Assembly: GCF_963576545.1 (NCBI RefSeq)
Contig: NC_083637.1
Location: 22,858,007 to 22,922,006 of the forward strand
Length of the DNA: 64,000 nt
Source: Limanda limanda
Lineage: Eukaryota > Chordata > Actinopteri > Pleuronectiformes > Pleuronectidae
Direction: 5' to 3'
Below, piece by piece: positions 1 to 9,299 of this stretch. How positions within the stretch are numbered: position 1 is the stretch's first letter; every line of letters begins with the position of its first letter. Both the position numbers and the translations under genes were made by a program. The notes beneath the pieces were generated by a model. The model was not told where the DNA came from. It ran no database searches and saw only the letters and a program-made list of their open reading frames with translations.

Positions 1-2028
1 ATGTTGAGCTACAGCAAATAAATATTAATGTTAAAAAAAAACGTTAACGTGATATGGGAGAGTATCTGCGAGAAAGTAAATGCTGTGGGTTAAACAAAAA
101 GAACAACCGATGAAATTAATAGAAGATGGCAGGACATAAGAAGAAGAACGAAAGATGAAAAAAAAAGCTCATAATAAAATCTAGGCAAATAGAACAGGTG
201 TGGAGGTGGAAGAGATGCCTCTGACCAAGTAGCAGATGCAGTTCACTTTCTGAAAAAAACTGTTCTCTCCGTCTTCTTCCTGCCGTCTCCTCCTCACCAC
301 AATAGCTTCAGCCATCTGTACGCAACACTGTGCCGATTAGCAACTACCCTCCACAATTACCGGAATTATTTCTAGGCTTTGTAAATCACATTGTGTGTGC
401 TAATTGGATAGGCGGTGGACTAGTGGCAGAAACTTGGACTATGGGCAGAAAAGGTCTCTTGTTCGTCTCTGGTTCGACTCCATGGAGAAACAACAAAAAA
501 AAAAAGATGAACCTGGATTGATCTGTCCAAAAATCCAAGAGGATTCTCCCTACCCGGTTAAATTTCCCTCCTTGCATGAGTGTGCTTGTGCATGTCTGTG
601 CATGTGTTTGGGACAAATAAATGTAAAAATTTAAGTAATTGCATCTAGTTCTTCCAATATTTTGCGCACTCGGGTAGAAACGCCCGATAATGCATATTCA
701 TTAAGGCAAACATACTAAATGGACACTGCATGACATACTGCAATCCTCAGTGTGCACTGTTAGTAGATCAGCTTGCATGTCTTTTGCGGGTGAAATCAAG
801 TTTGCACACGTTTTTACCATAGACTGTTTTTTACACAGGCAAACCTTTAGCATTTTAGGCCCTATGTGAAGTGGTTGAAATTGATATCACAGCTAAATTC
901 CAATCTGGTTCATTATATATGTCCAGAATAAACTGGATGGGAGGCAGACGGCTCCAAAAATAGAAAATGTATCAGTTTCTCATATATGTTACAAAATACT
1001 GAAAGAAACAGCACCAATTGTGAATGAAAGCTACACAGTATCAAGGTTGGAGAAGGGCAATGTATGGGGTGCTGACAAGTCAAAACATGGTGTCGAATTT
1101 GAATGTCGGGGGTTGCGGACACTTCGAGAATGGAGGTATCCTATATTTTTTCTGTTTTATTATGACTGAAGCTTTGGTCACTGGTTACAGTACTTGTATT
1201 GGATTCTGCTGCAGCACTGTTTACCCTTGAGACTCCTACATTGTTTTGTGGACTCAAAAACTTCATCCAGCATTGGTGGGTAGATAATAAGCGCATTTTC
1301 ATTCCAGTGTGAACCAACCTTTTAATGGATACTGTGACAGTCAATATCATGCCTGAAGGCAGCCCTATAAAACAGACATGTCATATTAGTTCACAAGGCT
1401 GTTAAACAAGGTAATCAAACATTTTCATAAAAGAGCTGCTACCGGTGTCCCTACATAATCTTCCCCCACACCCCGTGTCCAAATGTCATAGGTTTCTATG
1501 TAACTAGGAAGATAATACATAAATAAGAGGAAATATGTATAATGGAACTTACCCAAAAAATAATATTCAGACTCCTTAAGCTATTACAATTACAATTATT
1601 TTGATTTTCAATCATACGGGCACCCCCATTACATATTGTACTGAACAAATAGTTTGAGATTTGAACTTAAAACATTCAGGTTAACCCAGACCCATTCAAA
1701 TAATGCACAAAGATGTTACATTATATCAAAGATTGCATCTTCTAAAGAACGTTAAAGACTCATGAGAGATGACATGAACTTTTTGATCAAGGGTCTAACC
1801 ACCCATTGATCAAAGGCAAATACATAGACATGTTGGTTGTCACAGGCAATCAGGCAAACATACAAGAAGACTTCAAGTGACAATGCTCAGAATCAGAATG
1901 ACCTGGGGTGGTTGGTGTATCAGACATAAAAACAACTATAAATATATAAGTAGGAAACAATACATAAAAGTAGAAAACTATATACATAAGTAGAAAATAT
2001 ATTATTATCAAGAAAGTTATTAGGCAAG
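1..2028. other. Intergenic region upstream of the PIM-like kinase
   Basis: No open frame here looks like a gene. The sequence is AT-rich. Around 1180-1330 there is a degraded, minus-oriented copy of a dispersed repeat that recurs in plus orientation at 9466-9761. No tRNA-like or other RNA gene was recognised. Confidence 0.6.
1180..1330 (-). repeat. Fragment of dispersed DNA-transposon-like repeat
   Basis: Read on the minus strand, this stretch resembles the element at 9466-9761. Both share blocks such as the sequence around 'gtgtttgagtccaaaaa', 'gagtttcaggggtaaac' and 'taattatctactcacca', with point differences. It is probably a truncated copy of the same non-autonomous element. The ends are approximate. 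Confidence 0.6.
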
Positions 2029-4074
2029 ATGAGTCGTCTCTTCGAAATGGTCCTCAGAACCCGTAAAAGTGAGTAAATTCAGGCAAAAACCTGCTTTCAC
2101 CAATGTTATTGATCAGATAAAACGGCCGTTGTTTCAGTTTGTAGCTCAATCCCGACAAACTGATGATAGCGACTTTCTCATGTGCAGATGAACCCTCTGA
2201 GGAGGTTGAAAGGGTGAGAGGAACGAAAAGGAAAGACAGAGATGATGAGGGAAAACCAGAAAAGAGGAAGACACGACCTGTCGTTGACTCGAATGAACCC
2301 GACTCAGCAGAGGCTGGTGTCAGTCGAATAAGCAGGAATAGAAACATCTCTGCTGATAGCGGGGAAGACGAAGAGAATCAGACGTCGGTTGTTGAGATGA
2401 AGACCCCGGATGCCTCAGAAGACAACCCAAGAGGTGCGTAGGAATTGATTAATAGATTAATGAGTCATATTAAGTCTGGTGTATTTAATGCTGCTCTCAA
2501 CTGTAGTTTAACCAAATATTTCTGTAGTTGACCTTGAGGCCAAATACTTGGTGATCAGTCAGCTTGGTGGAGGAGGCTGTGGATCAGTGTTTGCTGGCTT
2601 CCGCAAAGCAGATCTGTTTCCAGTAAGTAATACACATACACACACAGACACACTTACACACAAAAAAATACACACACAGACACCTACACACACAATAGGG
2701 CCATAAAGTGATAACCAAACTTGTGTTGTTGTCTTGTAGGTGGCGATCAAGCACATACCGCAGGCAAATCTTTTCTGCAAACACGTGGTAAGTGGCCAAC
2801 ACCGACTACTCCACTGTGGCTTTCACCTCACTCACTGTCTGAATGTGTTATGGATGAACTGTTGCTTTTGTTGTGACTCTTCAGTCCCTGAATGGAAAGA
2901 GGTTCCCTACAGAGGTGGCCATAATGCTGAAACTAACGGCAGAGAAAAATGACTTTGTGGGGACGTCAGCACCAGTATCATTACTGGACTGGTATGACCT
3001 GGGCCATGAGTTGATAGTGGTGATGGAGAGACCTGTCCCTGCCATTGACCTATCCACATATATATTGCTCAAAAAAGGCTCTCTACAGGAGTCTAATGCC
3101 AAGGTAAGCTGCTGGAGGATCGTATTCACTGTTCATGAGCTGGTCAACAGGTTGATCTGTGTAACTCCCTTTTTCTCTCTCATATTGAGACAACTTCTAC
3201 CATTGTTGCCTGTCACACGACTGAACTGCAGTTAACACTCCTGCTATTTAAAATAGTGTCACCTTTTCAGTGTCAAGTATATAATACACAGTGTAAACAT
3301 GCAGCCACACCCAGGACCAAGACCCTATAGTTGTTTCAAGATCACATTCGCGGAAGCTCCAGGTTATGGAATCAGTTCTCTAGAGCCATGAAAAATGTCA
3401 AACTGCTGTCTGTCTCTGTCTCGCAGACCATAATGAAGCAGCTGGTGGTCGCAGCCATTGGGCTGGAGCAGAACGGAGTCTTTCACCGGGACATCAAACC
3501 CGAAAATATCCTGATTGAGACTGGCCGACGTATCCCACGGGTTCGCCTCATTGATTTTGGGCTGAGCTGCCTCGTGAAGAAAGGCTCATATTACACTGTA
3601 TTCTATGGTAAGATGCCTGGTTTCTACTCTGATTACTAACCTGTTACTTTAACATGAACACAAAGCTTTTCCTCCTCATAATCCTCACCGTCTCACATCA
3701 TGACTGTGTATTCCAGGCACTGAAAGGTACGCCACTCCAGAGTTTTGCAGCTCTTCTGTCTACAGGGCTGGTCCAAGCACAGTGTGGCAGCTTGGCGCAG
3801 TTCTGTATGAGATGCTCCACAATCAGGGATTCATCACCAAACGCTTCCTCAGAAAACAACTGAAAATCAGCGGCGGACTCTGCCAAAGTAAGAAATCTAC
3901 ACTGGTACACAAACCTGTCAGCAAACACCGATCACACACTGCAACGGTCATCCTCATATTTCCTCTCTCTTTTTCACTCTAGACCTCAAGGATTTCCTCC
4001 AGCTGTGTTTGGAGGAGGACCCTAAAATGCGTCCCACCCTGAGAGAGCTGCAGCTTCACCAGTGGCTGAAATAA
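2029..4074 (+). CDS. PIM-like serine/threonine protein kinase
   Basis: Coding exons read as 2029-2068, 2188-2433, 2528-2622, 2740-2787, 2885-3103, 3427-3607, 3717-3887 and 3983-4074. All junctions are GT/AG and all phases agree, giving 363 aa. Residues 1-96 form a charged, low-complexity N-terminal region rich in K/R/E/D. The kinase domain follows: glycine loop LGGGGCGSVFAG, VAIK lysine, an alpha-C glutamate in FPTEVAIM, HRDIKPEN catalytic loop, LIDFG motif, and a C-terminal RPTLRELQLHQWLK typical of PIM kinases. All key catalytic residues are present. The APE-type segment is ATPEF, and the usual DVWSLG is replaced by STVWQLG. Fish genomes carry large, poorly characterised families of such PIM-like genes, so no orthologue symbol is given. 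Substrates cannot be inferred. The first exon (13 codons) is the least certain part. A partial duplicate lies directly downstream. Confidence 0.85.
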
Positions 4075-4236
4075 ACACCACCTCCTAACTCTGTCCCCAT
4101 CACCATCCCCAGCCACAACCCCTCACCGTCTACCCCTAACCCTGCCTCCAGAGATATCCTCATATTCAATCAAAAACAGCCACCTGATTGTGCTGCAGCT
4201 TCATTGACAAAAAAAGAGGAGACAGAATTTAATATT

Positions 4237-4480
4237 AAATTGTAAATGGACTGTATTTATGTAGCGTTTTTCTAGTTATCGTATATTCTGAGCAGCCAAG
4301 AGGTGTCGATGATAGTCTTGATGACCACTCAAAGCCCTCTACAGTTTGCCATTCACCCCTTTTTTCTAAGAGGGGCAATTCGGGGTCTAGCATCTTGCCC
4401 AAGGACACTTCGGCATGCAGATGGGGAAGACTGGGATTTTTGTGCCGCTCTACCCCTCACAGAACAACACCACTACCACT
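4237..4480 (+). repeat. Dispersed teleost-type repeat, copy 1
   Basis: The segment contains 'tggactgtatttat', 'accactcaaagc', 'ttgccattcaccc' and 'cttgcccaaggacacttcgg' followed by 'catgcagatgggg'. The same modules recur at 5410-5660, in reverse at about 6838-6915, and in diverged form near 51800-51945 and 57085-57150. That recurrence in one window shows it is an interspersed repeat. Its class is not settled; it looks like a non-autonomous or SINE/LINE-tail sequence. Confidence 0.7.
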
Positions 4481-4634
4481 TTAAAATACTTTAAAGTAGT
4501 GTCACCTTTTCAGTGTCAAGTATATAAGACGCAGTGGGAACATGCAGCCACACCCAGGACCAAGACTTTACAGTTGTTTCAAGATCACATTCGTGGAAGC
4601 TCCAGGTTATGGAAACCGTTCCCTAGAGTCACAG

Positions 4635-5251
4635 CTGGTGGACGCAGCCATTGGGCTGGAGCAGAACGGAGTCTTTCACCGGGACATAAAACCTGAAAAT
4701 ATCCTGATTGAGACTGGCCAAAGTGTCCCAAGGGTTCGCCTCATTGATTTTGGGCTGAGCTGTCTCGTGAAGAAAGGCTCATATTACACTGTATTCTATG
4801 GTAGGATGCCTGGTTTCTACTCTGATTTTCTTCTCTGTGACTTTTACATGAAAACAAAGCTTCTCCTCCTCATCATCCTCACTGTCTCATAATCATGTCT
4901 GTATATTCCAGGCACAGAAAGGTACGCCCCTCCAGAGTTTTGCAGCTCTTCTGTCTACAGGGCTGGTCCAAGCACAGTCCTGTATGAGATGCTCCACAAT
5001 CAGGGATTCATCACCAAACGCTTCCTCAGAAAAAAACTGAAAATAAGCATAACCTGTGCAAAAGTAAGAAAACCACACATGTACAAAAACCTGTCAGCAA
5101 ACACCCATCACACACTGCAATGGTCATCTTCATATTTTCATCTCTCTTTTTCACTCTAGACCTCAAGGATTTCCTCCAGCTGTGTCTGGAGGAGGACCCT
5201 AAGCTGCGTCCCACCCTGAGAAAGCTGCAGCTTCACCTGTGGCTGAAATAA
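4635..5251 (+). pseudogene. Partial PIM-like kinase copy, broken
   Basis: This is the second copy of the last three kinase exons: exon-like segments 4635-4800, 4912-5063 and 5160-5251. It keeps HRDIKPENIL, the LIDFG motif and the final QLHLWLK plus stop. It has no N-lobe, glycine loop or VAIK lysine. Compared with the intact gene, about 48 bp around the first acceptor and exon start are missing. An 18-bp in-frame deletion removes WQLGAV after the ATP-site lobe, and a 1-bp deletion near the end of the middle exon (around 5050) shifts the frame before the last exon. It could be transcribed as an alternative 3' end of the upstream gene, but it cannot encode a normal kinase by itself. Confidence 0.8.
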
Positions 5252-5409
5252 ACACCACCTCCTAACCCTGTCCCCATCACCATCCCTGGCCATAACCCCT
5301 CACCGTCTACCCCTAACCCTGCCTCCAGAGATATCCTCATGTTCAATAAAAAACAGCCACCTGATTGTGGTGAAGCTTCATTGACAAAACAAGAGGAGAC
5401 AGAATTTAA

Positions 5410-5660
5410 TAGTAAATGGTAAATGGACTGTATTTATATCCGGGTTTTCTAGTCTTGATGACCACTCAAAGCACTTTACAGTTTGCCATTCACCCATTCA
5501 CACTTTTCATACAGTGCATGTGTTACCAGCCCTTTTTTTCAATAAGGGGCAATTCGGGATTTAGCATCTTGCCCAAGGACACCTCGGCATGCAGATGGGG
5601 AAGACTGGGATTTTTGTGCCGCTCTACACCTCATAGTACAACACCACTACCACTTTAAAA
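5410..5660 (+). repeat. Dispersed teleost-type repeat, copy 2
   Basis: This is the second copy of the repeat at 4237-4480, carried along by the tandem duplication and slightly longer in the middle ('cattcacactttt'). It ends the duplicated block. Confidence 0.7.
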
Positions 5661-8067
5661 ATACTTTAACCACTGATGCTAGAATTCAAAGAGTACAAAA
5701 CCGTATGTTGAGTATTCATATTCTTTAAACTGCCTGGGGCTGAGTATGTTTAATGTTTTATTTTATTTTTTCATTGAGGTACATTGAGGTGTTCTTTGAT
5801 CTTTTTGTTTTTCATTTACTAATAAGCATGATAGTGAGATTCCTTTTAAGTTTTATTAATCGTATCTTAAAATAATTTGCAGATAGTGGCTTGTTGAGTA
5901 CATTTGTATTTTTCTTTTACAAATCTTGATTGGTCTTTTTTGAAAATTAACCAAGTACGCACCCTCAAATATTGTGCTCAACAATTCTGAGGTGTACTTT
6001 TCTTGAGTATTTCCATTTTGTGCTTCAGATATTTATCCATTTTACTATATTATATTACTTTTATTTATTCAAAAAGGGCAATGTACATTACAAACAAGGA
6101 GACAGAGAACAAACAACCGACAAATGGACAAGAAAGTTACATAAATATTCTATTATAAATGTATTTCATAGCTTCAGTTAGGCCACTGCTAACTTTGCCA
6201 ATTCAGAATTTGAAAACACATACAAGACAAAATATGATGCATTGTTATAAAAGTCAATATAATCAGTAGCATGTGATTATATCATTAAATAAAAGCCAAT
6301 TTTCCCCTGCTACTTAGTCTATGGGGTTTTTATATTGTGTTTTATTTACATTGTATATATTGGTTTATTTTTGTTGTGCACTGGTTGCTGGTTGTACATC
6401 AAATTGCCCTTGAAGGATAATAACTATGTTCTTTTATGGACAACTTTAGTTAATCATAAACTGCACAAACCAAGAAAGAGCAGCAAAGGAACCCAGCAGT
6501 CAGCAGGAGGCAGTCTCAGGACATCACATGGGAGGAAGCAATTAAATGTGTCCGACACTGTGATTCTTGTAAGGCGTCAGAAGCCAAGGCTGGAAACTAC
6601 TGGGTGATTCTCTAACAATAGGTTTTTAAAGCATGTTAAATCATCCAGTATCTAAAATCCCAAAATATAAAAGTAACTTTTAAGTAAGGCTGTCAAATGT
6701 AGTAAAGTAGAAAATACAATGGTTTACTCTTAAATGTGTATCAAAAACAGCATAGAATGACACAGACACACACACAAACAATAATTTGTCCATCTTCTTC
6801 CTGTGCTTAGTTTCTCATAAATATGAACAGGTAATCCAATCCTTAATGGTAATCCCCACTCTTCCCCATCTGCATGCCGAAGTGTCCTAAGAAAGATACT
6901 GAACCCCTGAAATTGGCAGGACTTCAACCACCTATTAATTGCACAATATCTTGGACTATGTCAATTTTTAAAATTTAAAATTTAAAATTTAAAATTTAAA
7001 ATTTAAAATTTAAAATTTAAAATTTAAAATTTAAAATTTAAAATTTAAAATTTAAAATTTAAATTAATCCTGCGCAGTCCACTTCTGCACAGGAGGTAAC
7101 TTAAAATGAATTAATTAATTAAATTAAAAAAAATAACAGAAAATAAATGAAAAGTACATTTTCACCACTTTCTAATTTTCTGCAAATTTTGGTAAGAATT
7201 TGAGCATGTTAAAGCCCTCAAAAAGCCAATTAATTAACCTGAAAAATAATAATAATAATCCTTACAATTTTAATAGGGCCTCACTCACTCGGGCCCTAAA
7301 TAGCATTTTTCATCCTGATATTTCTTCAAATACATGCGTCAGTGAGATTATATGAAATCAATAACACCCACTGTTTGAAAAAGGAACTGAGATTTTTTAA
7401 CATTTTCATACTTTGTTTACACATGTTGTAGGCGTAATGTTAACCCCTTATCTGTATACTCAAGATTTTACACTGTTGTTATAGTGTGAAGAATCAGGTC
7501 ACACTTCCATATAAGCAGCATCAGTATTTTCAGCTGGAGTTTTGAGCCATGCACATTGCATTGTGATCAGTATAGTATGTAAGGTAAAGCAGCTTTCAAA
7601 GCTTTTGATCGTGTCAATTATAGTGACTTAGTTGCTCAGTGAGAAGAGGGGTACAATAGTACATTGTCAGATCCTTGCGAAATGGAATACCCATCGGACA
7701 ATGTAAGCAAAATGGAGAAATAGTGTTTCAGCCTCATTTGCTGCAATGGTGTCAGACAAGTAATTGAGATGGAGTGATGGAGTGAAGGCATCTCTGTTCA
7801 GATTCTCTATAATGCCTACCTGTGGTCAATCTCCAATCTCCACTGTATATTGTGTTGCACTTGTTTAATGGCTGTAATTTGATCTGCATCCGCTCATTTG
7901 ATCTCTGGTCACCTGAGCCAAGGATCCTACCAACATGTGTAACCAGGCAACAGGAAACAAACACAGGTACAGTTTGCTGCAGCATCACTGAGGCCTCTCA
8001 GTCTTTTATGATCAACTGATCAGTTTGAAAGGTTTTCTCCCAATAGGTTCATTTAGCCGTCAGAGAC
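5661..8067. other. Intergenic region between the PIM-like locus and tekt4
   Basis: No gene was recognised. The interval is AT-rich and contains a reverse fragment of the 4237-4480 repeat (about 6838-6915), an AT heptamer array (6965-7064) and a repeat fragment around 7236-7310 containing 'gggcctcactcactcgggccc'. The last few hundred bases must hold the tekt4 promoter, but no clear core element was identified. Confidence 0.6.
6965..7064. repeat. Heptanucleotide tandem array (AAAATTT)n
   Basis: About fourteen near-perfect copies of the 7-bp unit AAAATTT lie head to tail. The unit is close to its own reverse complement, so the array can also be read as alternating A and T tracts. Confidence 0.95.
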
Positions 8068-9205
8068 ATGAGCTCTGAGCTTTTAGTGTCACGGCCTCAC
8101 TGTGACAGCAGGGCTGTGGCTGTGGGGCTCCCGGGGAAGGAGCCTCCTATGAGGGGCTCGCAGCCGTCCTCAGGCTCCACCACAGCTGGCTACCGCTCTG
8201 CGAAATACACCCCGGGCGAGTGGTTCTCCAACTACCACAACATCCTGCAACAGGCCGGCACCGACCGCCTCCAGGCCCGCAGCGTCCAGCGAGAGTCCAG
8301 GAGTCTGCACCAGGACACCGAGTCGGCCACTCTGTACACCCAGGCCGAGGGGACGCGTCTGCTGGGGGAGAGACTCCAAGACCTCCACCACTGGAGGTCA
8401 GAGCTGCAGCGGCACATCGAGCAGCTGCAGGCCGACAATCAGTCCCTGGTGGCGGTGAAGACGCAGCTGGAGAAGGCGCTGGACGCCACCGAGACTCCGT
8501 ACGTCATCTCCACCGATAACCTGACCTGCAGGACGAGGAGACTGGGACCAGACCTGGTCAAAGACTCAGTGGAGGAGCAGCTGTTAAAGGTGCTCAAACT
8601 GTTAAATACTTTGAGTTATGGAAATAAAATAATTTCAATCAAATGATAACAATTAAAACTAAATTAAATTATTATTAATAATAAAAGAATATTCAGAAAG
8701 AATATTCAGCATATAAATTAATACTGAACATAATTATCAATCATTAGATGCAGCCCTGAACAATTATAATTCTTACAGTTATGTGTATGGGAGAGAAGTG
8801 TGTATACTGTATTGAGTGTAACAGTAAAATGACGCCAGCAGAGGGCAGAGTGTGACACTAACCAGAAGCATGGCTGTGTTTTTTGTAGGAAGTGGACCTG
8901 ATCAGGAGCGTCCAGGCTCTTCTGAAGAGAACCACAGCTCAGGTTGTGACTCAGATCAAGTGAGTCTCCCGTCCTGGAGTCAAACTGCCTCACATGCACA
9001 GCAATTATGAAAGGTCCCATTTATTTAGATGTGTGTGTGTGTTTGTGTGTCTGTATCAGGAGGAACAGAGAGGCCAAGCAGACCTTAGAGTTGGACTGGT
9101 CTGATAAGTATGAGGCCTACAACTTGGACGACCACTGTGGAAGATACAGTAACATGAGTGCAGATACAAAGCACCACCCCAGCTCAGCCACCGTGCAGGA
9201 CCAGT

Positions 9206-9299
<94 letters not shown>

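Larger units (their letters stand above)
3241..5660 (+). repeat. Tandem duplication of about 1.2 kb (PIM-like 3' half)
   Basis: Two near-identical blocks lie head to tail. Each begins near a 'gtgtcaccttttcagtgtca' segment (about 3257 and 4499), runs through the last three kinase exons and the 3' flank, and ends in the same dispersed repeat (about 4237-4480 and 5410-5660). Corresponding exon positions are offset by about 1177-1195 bp. The high identity, including intron sequence, suggests a fairly recent local duplication. Confidence 0.85.

Noticed and set aside
4542..4892. 116-codon frame containing HRDIKPEN, considered as a separate small kinase
   Set aside because: It is the first exon of the decayed tandem copy read through intron-derived sequence. 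It lacks the N-lobe, and the following exon is frameshifted.
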